DNA of 51,687 bases. It comes from CAYRIH01 sp964424375 (GTDB taxonomy: Bacteria > Patescibacteriota > Kazan-3B-28 > UBA10110). Location: contig CAYRIH010000004.1 in assembly GCA_964424375.1 (NCBI GenBank), forward strand, positions 1 through 51,687, in the 5' to 3' direction. Position numbers and translations under genes: made by a program. This document shows, in pieces, positions 1 through 8,378 of this stretch (position 1 is its first letter; each line of letters opens with the position of its first letter). Under the pieces are notes generated by a model. It saw nothing but the letters and a program-made list of their open reading frames with translations, was not told the DNA's origin and did no database searches.

Positions 1-45
1 TTAGAAAAATATTTAAGCCTAATATTTTTCGTAAAGGAGCTCTAA
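1..45 (+). CDS. C-terminal end of an upstream gene (partial)
   Basis: The first 45 bases form one open frame ending LEKYLSLIFFVKEL and a TAA at 43-45. The stop lies four bases (CGGG) before the ATG of the next gene. The same TAA-CGGG-ATG junction is seen at pheS/pheT, which supports this being the tail of a real co-directional gene. Too little is present to name a family. Confidence 0.4.
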   Translation, partial: LEKYLSLIFFVKEL

Positions 46-49
46 CGGG

Positions 50-1465
50 ATGAAAAGAAATTGGTGGGTTATAACTAGCTACATTCTAGCAGTCATCATA
101 TTCATTATTTTATCAATATGGGTAATTTTGTTTGCTACTGGTTATAAAATAGATTGGGACACCAATACACTCAAAAAAACTGGTTTTATATTGATAGAAA
201 CATATCCCAGAGAAGCCAGTGTTAAAGTAGCCGGCAAGACCCAAAGATTAACCCCTGTAACCATTAGGCGGCTTTTGCCTGGAGATTATCTGGTAGAAAT
301 TAACAAGGATAAATACAGATCATGGCAAGCCAATATCCCTGTAAAATCCGGCTTAGTTACTGAAAAGCGCAATGTCTTACTAACATTTACTGACCTTTCT
401 GCTGAAATACTAAAATCAAATCAAATAAATAACATTGCCATATCCCCAGACAATAACAAGATAGCTATTACTGCTAATCGAGAAATTAGTTTATATAACA
501 TTAAAAACAAAACTGAAGTACTGATATCTGACCCTTCACTTATTATTCAGCGATTAACCAGCTCAAATAAGCACGATATAGCCAATGGCATAATAAATAA
601 AATAGAATTTGGACCTGATAACAAAACCTTATTTTTAGAAATTCAAGGTTCCTATAATCGTTATTATCTGACCCTAAGTTCAGATCAAGGCAAATTAACG
701 CTACTAAACAAAGGTACAAATCTTACTAAATGGCAGTGGCAAAACAATGATACTTTATTGTTTTTACAAAAGAACAATTTATATAAACAAACAATTAACT
801 CTATTCAGGCCGAATTACTAATCAAAAACATCGTGGACTACATCTTATTTAACGACAGTATTTATGCAGTAACAAAAGATGTGTTTGGACAGCATGGTTT
901 AGTAAAACTCAATGAAAATGGCTCTACTAAAAAAGAATTTAACGAAATGCCAGTGGCCCAAAACTACGAATTAATAAAAATTAATGGGGATTGGGTACTA
1001 ATCACCTCTAATCATAATTTGACTAGCATTTGGTGGAGTCATCAACAAAATGGACAATTAAGTTGGAATAAATTTGCCAGTAATATTACATCTGCCGTAC
1101 TAAATAGTAAAGAATATCTTGTCTATCAGTCCGGCAGTCAAATAATGGCAGCTAAATTAAAAAAACTGCCAGCCAATACTGAACCAGAACCAATTGTTAT
1201 TTTAGACAATCAATCCTACTTAAGCTTTATTAAATTTGACTTTGACACTCTGTTTTACATAGATAATAACAGGCTGAAAAGTATTGATATAACTGGATAC
1301 AATAACTATGATCTGCTACCAGTGGATTTAACTCGCGAAACAATTATAACTGGAGTCCAAATGTATAAAGTTATTTTTATAAACCCCAAAACCCGTCAGC
1401 TTGAACAAGTTCTACTGCGAGATCCAACCAGTGGATTACTTAATTTAGACCCTTTGCGAGAATAA
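50..1465 (+). CDS. Membrane-anchored PEGA-domain protein with beta-propeller-like repeats
   Basis: 471 residues. One N-terminal membrane segment lies at about residues 7-30 with a short cytoplasmic head. A PEGA-like surface domain follows at about 45-110 (IETYPREASVKVAG, then PVTIRRLLPGDY). The rest is beta-rich and carries WD40/TolB-like strand repeats (NIAISPDNNKIAI, KIEFGPDNKTLFL), suggesting an extracytoplasmic propeller. The role is inferred to be envelope or surface binding; no catalytic motif is seen. The ribosome binding site AAAGGAG is at 33-39. The TAA stop touches the stop of the convergent sortase gene with no base between them. Confidence 0.75.
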   Translation: MKRNWWVITSYILAVIIFIILSIWVILFATGYKIDWDTNTLKKTGFILIETYPREASVKVAGKTQRLTPVTIRRLLPGDYLVEINKDKYRSWQANIPVKSGLVTEKRNVLLTFTDLSAEILKSNQINNIAISPDNNKIAITANREISLYNIKNKTEVLISDPSLIIQRLTSSNKHDIANGIINKIEFGPDNKTLFLEIQGSYNRYYLTLSSDQGKLTLLNKGTNLTKWQWQNNDTLLFLQKNNLYKQTINSIQAELLIKNIVDYILFNDSIYAVTKDVFGQHGLVKLNENGSTKKEFNEMPVAQNYELIKINGDWVLITSNHNLTSIWWSHQQNGQLSWNKFASNITSAVLNSKEYLVYQSGSQIMAAKLKKLPANTEPEPIVILDNQSYLSFIKFDFDTLFYIDNNRLKSIDITGYNNYDLLPVDLTRETIITGVQMYKVIFINPKTRQLEQVLLRDPTSGLLNLDPLRE

Positions 1466-2274
1466 TTAATCTAGAGGTAAGATAATAGGAATTTTAGGAA
1501 TATCAGTAAACTGCTGAAGTTTATCATAATCAACTGGTGGGGTTGAAATAAGATCAGCTCTAACAACTAGCCGTTTAAGATTTGTGCCTACAGGGGTACA
1601 AGTCATGATTGAAAGAGTTGGTGTAGAGGTAGGATTAAGCACTTCAGTTTGACTGGGTTTAACTACAATACTATCCCTAACCTTATAAACATACATTCCG
1701 CCATTATGATAAACATAAACCAAATCATTAGCGCTTAAACGATTAAGCAAAGCAAATATCTGGTTATATTTGCCGTCCCGCCACCAATAAAAAGAACTAT
1801 GACCGGTGACAAACATATTTCCAACGCGACCAGGCATAGCTGTGCCAGCATAATGAGCCACACCATCCTTAATAGTTTCCAGAATATCTTGATTGCTAGA
1901 GCTATTCATAAAAATAATTGGGGCATCTACATTAATTTTAGGAATAACTAATCTGGTCCCTTCAGGGATGGTTATTTTTCTTTCTTCAATAATTGGGGCT
2001 ATAGAAGAATAATCAATAGAAGATGTCGGCAAACCTAAATTACTACCAAATTCTGCTATAGACGATTTACCTGATGAGTTAGGACCAACAAAGACATTAC
2101 ANNNNNNNNNNCATTAACATAAATCGTCGGCCACATTACAAATATAGCTGACAAGCTAAAGAAAAGTAAAAAAATTGCTAAAAATTTGGCAGTCTCAATA
2201 AAAAAAATCCGAACTTTGCTTTTTGGTTCTTCAATTTTAATAACATGTGGTTGCTGATCATTCATTTCTGTCAT
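1466..2274 (-). CDS. Sortase, membrane-anchored (interrupted by an assembly gap)
   Basis: Transpeptidase that would attach surface proteins at the cell envelope. The N-terminal part (2274 to 2112) has a hydrophilic head and one membrane segment (FLAIFLLFFSLSAIFVMWP). The catalytic domain (from about 1990 down to 1466) shows the sortase triad: His in VTGHSSF, Cys in LSIMTCTP, Arg in LKRLVVRA. Start ATG is 2272-2274. A 10-N gap at 2102-2111 puts the two halves in different frames, so the true gap length is not 10 and the gene is probably intact. A class D/E type is likely but unproven. Just after the gap the linker contains the P-loop-like string FVGPNSSGKSS. Confidence 0.8.
2102..2111. other. 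Assembly gap (10 N placeholder)
   Basis: Ten N exactly, inside the sortase gene. The coding frame before and after differs, so the gap size is a scaffolding placeholder and not a measured length. Confidence 0.95.
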
Positions 2275-2306
2275 TATAACATAATTATTAAGATTTGTAA
2301 AGCAAG

Positions 2307-2690
2307 TTATTCTTCGCTTTTAAAGTTTATTTTTTGTTTTAATTCCTCTATAGTCATTACTCCAATAACTTCGTCTCCGTCAGCAAATCTCCAAGTTGGA
2401 TAAGCTTTTATATTCTCTTCCTGGCAAACTGCAGCTTGGCTCCCTACCCCATCGGGTGACGTGCATTCAATATAATCAATATACTGCCAGCTACTGCCAA
2501 AAAGTTCTTTTTGGTACTTACACGCATCACACTCAGAACTGCCATATATTTTAGCTCCTGCCGCTGTTAAACTTTTAGCCAAATCATCGTATTGATTTAC
2601 TGCAATTTTAATCCCACAGCCACTTAGTAATAAAATCATGACAGCCAACATTCCACCTATAACTAATTGTTTAAAAAACTTTATGGACAA
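2307..2690 (-). CDS. Thioredoxin-fold lipoprotein
   Basis: 127 residues. A type II signal peptide with lipobox LLSGC puts the lipidated cysteine at residue 25, so the protein is predicted on the outer face of the membrane. A CDAC redox pair (Cys54, Cys57) and a cis-proline region (AYPTWRF, about residue 97) define a thioredoxin fold like the soluble domain linked to VKOR/DsbB oxidoreductases. It is probably an extracytoplasmic thiol oxidoreductase. Two further cysteines (ECTSPDG and AVCQEEN) lie between the motifs. It follows the sortase gene upstream on the same strand and the hydrolase gene precedes it. Confidence 0.75.
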   Translation of the reverse strand: MSIKFFKQLVIGGMLAVMILLLSGCGIKIAVNQYDDLAKSLTAAGAKIYGSSECDACKYQKELFGSSWQYIDYIECTSPDGVGSQAAVCQEENIKAYPTWRFADGDEVIGVMTIEELKQKINFKSEE

Positions 2691-2694
2691 TATC

Positions 2695-3210
2695 TTACAA
2701 ATAATCTAATATCTCTGGGAAATCTAAATCGTTAAAATGTTCTCTCCCATCTATAATAATAGAATCTGCTTCTAATAATTTATTCCATTTTTTTATATGG
2801 TCTGATGGCATATAAGGATCGTTGTCCGAATAAAACATTGTAAATTGAGTTCTGCTTTTTTGCTGGTCTGTAAGTTTAATCTCAGGTGTAAAAAAACCAT
2901 CTATTTCTGATACATATCCCAATCCTTCAAATGGTGTTGCTACTAATATAATTTTATGGGGTTTGCCACCACCTTCTAAATATCGAATGGCCAGAACACC
3001 ACCTAAACTATGTCCAATAATTATACCCTCACCATGTTTAGCAACTTCTTTTTTAAAAGCTGACAGCCATTCTTTTAATGTGGGGCCATGAGTATTGGGT
3101 AGATTGGGTATTATAACTTTTTCTCCTCGCTTTTCTAATTTATCTTTTAACCAAGGAAACCAATTTTCTCTAGCATGAGCCCCAAGACCATGTAATATAT
3201 AATACGGCAT
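2695..3210 (-). CDS. Small alpha/beta hydrolase (RBBP9/YdeN-like)
   Basis: 171 residues, close to the usual length of the RBBP9/YdeN serine hydrolases. The nucleophile elbow is GHSLGG (Ser about residue 68). The likely acid is in YSDNDPYMP and the likely His in GREHFND near the C-terminus. It starts with HGLGAHARENW, the oxyanion-loop region of this family. No signal peptide, so cytoplasmic. The substrate cannot be told. Start ATG 3208-3210; a TATAAT-like -10 element lies about 30 bases upstream. Confidence 0.7.
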   Translation of the reverse strand: MPYYILHGLGAHARENWFPWLKDKLEKRGEKVIIPNLPNTHGPTLKEWLSAFKKEVAKHGEGIIIGHSLGGVLAIRYLEGGGKPHKIILVATPFEGLGYVSEIDGFFTPEIKLTDQQKSRTQFTMFYSDNDPYMPSDHIKKWNKLLEADSIIIDGREHFNDLDFPEILDYL

Positions 3211-3330
3211 ATTGATTAAATTAATTTATAAAATAAATATTATACACATTTAAATCATAACCTATACTTCGCTCTTTTATAATATTGTGGCAAAGCTAGG
3301 TGTAGTTTTGCTGCACAGCAGAACGAAGAC

Positions 3331-3417
3331 TGGTGGCCAAGGTGGGAGTCGAACCCACACATCCTTGCGGATACACGATTTTGAGTCGTGCGCGTCTACC
3401 AGTTCCGCCACTCGGCC
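3331..3417 (-). tRNA. tRNA-Leu (anticodon CAA)
   Basis: Read on the minus strand the gene starts GGCCGAGTGGCGGAACTGG. The anticodon stem CACGA/TCGTG holds loop CTCAAAA (anticodon CAA, codon UUG). It has a long variable arm typical of class II tRNAs, T arm GGGTTCGACTCCC, and an encoded CCA at 3331-3333. It begins at the very next base after the glyA stop (3418), so the two are probably co-transcribed. A GCTGTGCAGC hairpin follows downstream. Confidence 0.95.
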
Positions 3418-4629
3418 TTATTTTATCGGGAATTTACGGCACAATTTTTCAACCTCTTTTTTAATGCGCCCTAATGCTACCTTATCAGAGGGATTGCAAA
3501 CAACTTTTTTGACAAATCCAGCCAACAGCTTCATTTCTTTTTCTTTCATTCCTCTGGTTGTTACCGCAGCTACTCCCAAACGCAAGCCAGATGGATTTAG
3601 GGGGCTTCTCTTGTCACCAGGAATCATATTTTTATTAGCCACAATCCCCACCTTTTCTAACACAGATTCAATTTCCTTTCCAGTAAAGCTAGATGAGGAC
3701 AAGTCCAATAAAATCAAATGAGTATCAGTACCACCAGAACAAATTTTAATACCTGGCTGGTTTAAAGAATCTGCTAAAATTTTAGCATTTTTTATTACTT
3801 GTTTTACATACTTTTTAAACTTAGCAGTGCTGGCTTCTTGTAAACAAATGACCTTAGCGGCAATGGTGTTAATATGAGGACCTCCTTGAATCCCTGGAAA
3901 TACAGCTTTATCAATTTTTTTAGCCAATTCTTTGCGACATAAAATAATAGCTCCTCTGGGTCCCCGCAAAGTCTTATGAGTGGTAGTCATCACTACATCA
4001 CAATATCTAGTTGGATTTTGATGTACCCCGGCCGCTATTAATCCTGCTATATGCGAAATATCTGCCAAACAATAGGCCTCCACTTCTTTAGCAATGGCAG
4101 CAAATTTTTTAAAATCTATGTTTCTAGGATAGGCTGTGGCTCCGCAAATAATTAACTTTGGTTTAAATATCCTGGCTAACTTCCGAATTTGATTATAATC
4201 CATCAAACCGGTAGTTTCATCTACGCCATATTGAACAAATTTATAAATTCGACTAGCCGAATTAGCCTTATGACCATGAGATAAGTGCCCACCATGAGCT
4301 AAACTCATCCCTAAAATTGTGTCACCTGGGCTTAAAAGAGCATTGTAAACAGCTAAATTAGCCGGGGTACCAGAATATGGCTGAACATTAGCATGCTGGG
4401 CTCCAAACAGCTTCTTGACCGTATCAATTGCCATCTGCTCAATTTTATCCACCACTTGATTGCCTCCATAATAGCGCTTCCGGGGATACCCTTCGGCATA
4501 TTTACTCATTAATAGAGAGCCTACTGCATCTCTAATTTCTTTTGAAGGATAATTTTCCGATGCAATTAAACTAATAGTCGATTGTTGTCGTTTAACTTCA
4601 TCCCAAATAAGTTTTTTTATACTCGTCAT
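3418..4629 (-). CDS. glyA: Serine hydroxymethyltransferase
   Basis: 403 residues; converts serine and tetrahydrofolate to glycine and 5,10-methylene-THF, supplying one-carbon units. The PLP lysine lies in VVMTTTHKTLRGPRG. The N-terminal SLIASENYPS, the YAEGYPRKRYYGG segment and SHIAGLIAAG are family signatures. Length is slightly below the usual ~415. ATG start at 4627-4629, divergent from the methyltransferase at 4713. The stop is directly followed by tRNA-Leu with no spacer. Confidence 0.95.
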   Translation of the reverse strand: MTSIKKLIWDEVKRQQSTISLIASENYPSKEIRDAVGSLLMSKYAEGYPRKRYYGGNQVVDKIEQMAIDTVKKLFGAQHANVQPYSGTPANLAVYNALLSPGDTILGMSLAHGGHLSHGHKANSASRIYKFVQYGVDETTGLMDYNQIRKLARIFKPKLIICGATAYPRNIDFKKFAAIAKEVEAYCLADISHIAGLIAAGVHQNPTRYCDVVMTTTHKTLRGPRGAIILCRKELAKKIDKAVFPGIQGGPHINTIAAKVICLQEASTAKFKKYVKQVIKNAKILADSLNQPGIKICSGGTDTHLILLDLSSSSFTGKEIESVLEKVGIVANKNMIPGDKRSPLNPSGLRLGVAAVTTRGMKEKEMKLLAGFVKKVVCNPSDKVALGRIKKEVEKLCRKFPIK

Positions 4630-4712
4630 ACTAATATCAACTTGATAACTACCATCTTATATTATTATACTAAAGCTACCCTAAAATATAACTTTTAAGT
4701 TTTTTGATCAAA

Positions 4713-5960
4713 ATGAATACCTACGCATTTCTTTTAGGCGCACATCCAATTATTAGCTTAGCAGAACTTTTAAGTTTTTTGATTAATCAAAAAATAATTC
4801 ACAGTGATTATCTGTGGCTAGGCACTATTGTGATTATAAAGATAAAAAAACCAGCAGACGAAGTTGCCCATCTGCAAAATAAATTAGGCGGGATTATAAA
4901 AATTTTCTTAATTAAAGAAGAATTTAAAGGCAAGATATTTCGTTTAGAAGAAAAGCTTACTCCAGAAAAATTACTCAAAGAATTTTTTGCCCAAAATAAG
5001 AAAAAGATTAATTTTGGTATTAGCGTTTATGCTGACCCCGAACCTAGTTATACGGAACTCAATTGGTTAAAAAACTTTGCCCATAATATTAAGCGACAGC
5101 TTAAAAACAAATATAGTATTCGCTATGTAGAAGACCAGAGTTGGAGTTTAAGCAGTGTGCAAGTTGAGCGAAACCGCTTGATTGATACAGGTGCAGAAAT
5201 TGCACTTATTCGAAATAAAGATAATTACTACATCGGCAAAACTTTAACCGTTCAAGATTATCGTTCTTATTCACAAAGAGATTGGGATAAGCCATCACCT
5301 GATGCAAAATCAGGCATGCTGCCGCCAAAACTAGCCCAAATGATGATTAATCTAGCTCGCCGGCCCAAAACCAAAAATATCTATGATCCATTTTGTGGCA
5401 GTGGAGTTGTTTTGCAAGAAGCTCTTTTGTTAAATCTGAAGATATTAGGATCAGATATATCGCCCGAAGCAATTAAAAACACCATCAATAATCTCGAATG
5501 GTTTATTAAGCTCAAAAAACTACCATCCTACAAATTAACCTTATGTCTTAAAGAGGCTGATGCCACTAAATTCAAGTGGACAAAAGCCGATAAATTAGAA
5601 ACAGTAATTGTAACTGAGCCATATCTTGGCCCACCACTTAAGGCTCCTCTTTTTCCACATCAAGCTAAGGACATTATTGCAGAACTAACTGATCTTTATG
5701 TAAGATTCTTTAGTAATCTGAAAAAGAATTTTAAACATATCAAAACAATATCAATAGTGTTTCCTGTGCTTAAAACTAGGGAAGGATTAAAATATTTAAA
5801 CATTCTTGATGAAATAGCTAAATTAGGCTATAAACAAAAATCTGTTTTGCCTGCGGAAATTGCTCAAAAAGATTCAGGCATTAGCCATCGTGGAGGTTTT
5901 CTTTATTCCCGCCCAGATCAATTTATCTTGCGCGAAATCTTCATTTTCGAAAAACAATAA
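4713..5960 (+). CDS. THUMP-domain RNA methyltransferase (Trm11 / archaeal Trm-G10-like)
   Basis: 415 residues from ATG 4713. An in-frame TTG at 4704 is possible but has no ribosome binding site. The N-terminal half resembles a THUMP-containing region. The C-terminal half is a Rossmann methyltransferase: motif I is IYDPFCGSGVVLQEALL, followed by GSDISPEAI for SAM binding. Motif IV, normally (D/N)PP(Y/F), reads TEPYLGPP. This layout is that of archaeal/eukaryal enzymes that methylate G10 of tRNA; RNA is the likely substrate. It is divergent from glyA with only 83 bases between starts. Confidence 0.75.
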   Translation: MNTYAFLLGAHPIISLAELLSFLINQKIIHSDYLWLGTIVIIKIKKPADEVAHLQNKLGGIIKIFLIKEEFKGKIFRLEEKLTPEKLLKEFFAQNKKKINFGISVYADPEPSYTELNWLKNFAHNIKRQLKNKYSIRYVEDQSWSLSSVQVERNRLIDTGAEIALIRNKDNYYIGKTLTVQDYRSYSQRDWDKPSPDAKSGMLPPKLAQMMINLARRPKTKNIYDPFCGSGVVLQEALLLNLKILGSDISPEAIKNTINNLEWFIKLKKLPSYKLTLCLKEADATKFKWTKADKLETVIVTEPYLGPPLKAPLFPHQAKDIIAELTDLYVRFFSNLKKNFKHIKTISIVFPVLKTREGLKYLNILDEIAKLGYKQKSVLPAEIAQKDSGISHRGGFLYSRPDQFILREIFIFEKQ

Positions 5961-5976
5961 TCTTATTTGCTATGCT

Positions 5977-6039
5977 CTGGTCGACCAGTTAAGATAATAA
6001 GGGATTTTTATTGACTTACAGCTTATTTTTTATTATCTT
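5977..6039 (+). promoter_or_regulatory. Candidate rpmA promoter inside an inverted repeat
   Basis: TTGACT (6011-6016), 17 bases, TATCTT (6034-6039). The -10 lies in the right arm of an inverted repeat (AAGATAATAA at 5991-6000 with TTATTATCTT at 6030-6039). A 12-bp perfect palindrome CTGGTCGACCAG sits just upstream (5977-5988). This could be an operator or a terminator/promoter overlap. Confidence 0.5.
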
Positions 6040-6073
6040 ACTTAAGTAATTACCAATATAACATCATCTACAA

Positions 6074-6346
6074 ATGGCTCATGTAAAAGCGGCTGGAACA
6101 GCTAAAAATTTAAGAGATTCTAAGCCCAAAATGTTGGGCATTAAAATCTATGGAGATCAACTAATTAAAACTGGGCAGATAATTTTACGTCAGCGCGGCC
6201 AAAAATATCGTCCAGGGAAAAATGTTAGTATAGGTCGAGATCATACTTTGTTTGCCCTTAAAAATGGAAAAGTAAAGTTTTCTAAAAGAAAAGTAAAGGG
6301 AGCTGGTATCAAGCTCAACAAAGTTACTTTCGTCCATATTGTCTAA
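6074..6346 (+). CDS. rpmA: Ribosomal protein bL27
   Basis: 90 residues, normal length. The start MAHVKAAGTAKNLRDS matches the L27 pattern whose N-terminal tail reaches the peptidyl transferase centre, followed by LGIKIYGDQ and GQIILRQRGQKYRPG. ATG 6074 has no clear Shine-Dalgarno. It stands alone on the plus strand; its usual partner rplU is not in the window. It converges with pyrG. Confidence 0.95.
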   Translation: MAHVKAAGTAKNLRDSKPKMLGIKIYGDQLIKTGQIILRQRGQKYRPGKNVSIGRDHTLFALKNGKVKFSKRKVKGAGIKLNKVTFVHIV

Positions 6347-6442
6347 CCAATAAAAACACCTATAGTGATTCATTGTTGTTTTTTATTGTTAAAGTTATCC
6401 CACAAACTAACTCAAGTTGATTATTTTTGCACTTGAAATTAT

Positions 6443-6466
6443 TATATACGCTCTAGCGTGTATATA
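6443..6466. repeat. 24-bp near-palindrome (TATATACGC family, copy 1)
   Basis: TATATACGC, a TCTA core, then GCGTGTATATA: an imperfect 24-bp palindrome. It is related to the perfect palindromes at 6488-6511 and 37843-37868. It lies between the convergent ends of rpmA and the RNA downstream of pyrG. Confidence 0.7.
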
Positions 6467-6487
6467 GACATAAAATAATATCTAAAC

Positions 6488-6511
6488 TATACACGCTGGC
6501 CAGCGTGTATA
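6488..6511. repeat. 24-bp perfect palindrome (copy 2)
   Basis: Arms TATACACGCTGG and CCAGCGTGTATA form a perfect 24-bp palindrome, 21 bases after copy 1. It could be a dyad binding site or a terminus-like element. The ends TATA.ACGC are shared with the copies at 6443 and 37843. Confidence 0.75.
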
Positions 6512-6544
6512 TAAACTTAGGTTGATTTAAAAAAATATTATTAA

Positions 6545-6637
6545 AAAAAAGGCGCTGAACCTTATCTAGAATTATCGCGGTTCAAGCGCCTATTCGGCCC
6601 CGTATCTGGTAATCACCAGGGAAGCCGAGAAGTCGTT
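6545..6637 (-). ncRNA. Candidate small RNA with own promoter and terminator
   Basis: The region holds no ORF. A promoter on the minus strand reads TTTACA (6667-6672), 17 bases, TATTCT (6644-6649). The predicted transcript of about 93 nt contains a nested hairpin (CGGC..CCC with TGGT/ACCA, closing at GGGGCCG). It ends in a strong terminator: GGCGCTTGAACC pairs with GGTTCAGCGCC, then eight T. It could also act as the 3' end of the pyrG transcript. No match to tmRNA, SRP or 6S consensus is recognised. Confidence 0.55.
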
Positions 6638-6706
6638 ATTTTTAGAATACCACAAATTTAAGTATTTGTAAAATTTATATCTAGAATGATTTTATTTATA
6701 CTTGTT

Positions 6707-8375
6707 TTAGAGGAGGGAGGCATTTTTTATAACTGCTCCGATGAAATCTCTAAACAAGGGATGTGGCTTGTTAGGACGAGACTTAAATTCTGGATGAAAC
6801 TGACTAGCTACAAACCAAGGATGATCTTCCAACTCTATGATTTCTACTAATTGTTTATCAGGAGATACTCCTGATAAAATCATTCCGTTTTTAATAAAAT
6901 CCTTTCTATATTGATTATTAAATTCATATCTATGTCGATGACGTTCTGAAATATCCAAACTGCGATATGCTTCATGAACTCGACTCCCCTTGCTAATCAA
7001 ACAAGGATAGGCGCCTAATCGCATAGTGCCGCCTTTATCTGTAACTTGTTTCTGATATTCCATAATATGTATTACCGGATACCTGGTCTTTTCATCAAAC
7101 TCTGTACTGTTAGCATCCTGCCAGCCAAGCACATTGCGAGCAAATTCAATAGTTGCTACCTGCATACCTAGACACAGTCCTAAATAAGGTATTAGTTTTT
7201 CTCTGGCATATTGGGCGGCTTTAATTTTTCCCTCTATTCCCCGCTCACCAAAACCGCCGGGCACAACATAACCATCACAGCCACTCATAATTTCATCAAT
7301 CTGGGCATCTTTAAGCTCCAAATCTTCCGCGTCAATCCACCGGATATTAACATCCACATTATGATGCCAGCCAGCAGCTCTAAGCGCTTCGAACACGCTT
7401 AAATAAGTATCTTCCATAGTAGTATATTTAGCTACCAAACCAATAGTAATCTTTCTTTTGTCAGATAAAATCTTACCCACCAGCTCTTGCCATTCTGTTA
7501 AATCAGCTTTTTTATTACTTAATTTAAGCTTATCTACAATTAAATCTCCGAAACCATAATTTTCTAAAGTTAAAGGAACGGCATACACAGTTTTAGCAGT
7601 TTCTAAAGGAACCACTGCATTAGCCGGCAGACTGGCAGCTAAGGCAATTTTATCAATGCCTGACTGAGGTATGGGATGATCACAGCGACACATGACTGCA
7701 TTAGGTTGAATGCCCAACCCCTGGAGATCCCTAACACTATATTGAGCTGGTCTAGTTTTAACTTCTTTAGTAACGCCTAGATATGGTAAAAATACTACAT
7801 GGATATACATGATATTGTCAATTCCTGCATCACCTTTCATTTGCCGGATAGCCTCCAAAAAATACATCCCTTCATAATCACCTATAGTCCCGCCAACCTC
7901 CACAATTACAATATCCGCTTCAGATCGATCGCCGGCCCCAATAATTATTTCTTTGACATGCTTTTTAACATGCTGGCCNNNNNNNNNNTTTTTCGTTGAA
8001 TTCATTCGTAAAATGCTGGGCCATCATAAAGGCTTTGCCCAAAAAATCACCTCGACGTTCTTTAGCGATTACATCACTATACACTCGACCAGTCATGACT
8101 GAACTATCTTGATTGAAGCTTTCATCTGTAAATCTTTCGTAGTGGCCTAAATCCAAATCAGTCTCGGCGCCATCATCTGTCACAAATACTTCACCATGTT
8201 CACCTGGATTAAGTGTCCCTGCATCATAATTGATATACTGATCCAACTTTTGTAAAAAAACCTTGTACCCGCGAGCCTTAAGGATGTTGCCAATAGAAGC
8301 AGCAGTAATCCCCTTGCCTAACCCTGACAAAACTCCACCTGTAATAAAAATGTATTTTCGGTCCTGCTTATTCAT
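6707..8375 (-). CDS. pyrG: CTP synthase (interrupted by an assembly gap)
   Basis: Makes CTP from UTP and glutamine. The N-terminal synthase domain shows FITGGVLSGLGKGITAASIG (P-loop) and DDGAETDLDLGHYERF. The C-terminal class I glutaminase shows PYLGLCLGMQ (nucleophile Cys) and QFHPEF (His). Start ATG 8373-8375, three bases after the alr stop. A 10-N gap (7979-7988) shifts the frame. The two flanks (AQHFTNEFNE and GQHVKKHVKE) align with each other; merging them restores the spacing expected from E. coli PyrG, so the gap is probably an assembly artefact in an intact gene. Confidence 0.93.
7979..7988. other. Assembly gap (10 N placeholder) in pyrG
   Basis: Ten N. The 33 nt on each side share the CAGCAT core and about two thirds of positions in the same codon register, suggesting unmerged overlapping contig ends from strain variants. 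Confidence 0.9.
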
Positions 8376-8378
8376 AAT

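Noticed and set aside
3287..3721. Plus-strand open frame over tRNA-Leu and the 3' end of glyA
   Set aside because: It covers a tRNA and the antisense of a well-supported gene; the codon pattern is not gene-like and there is no ribosome binding site.
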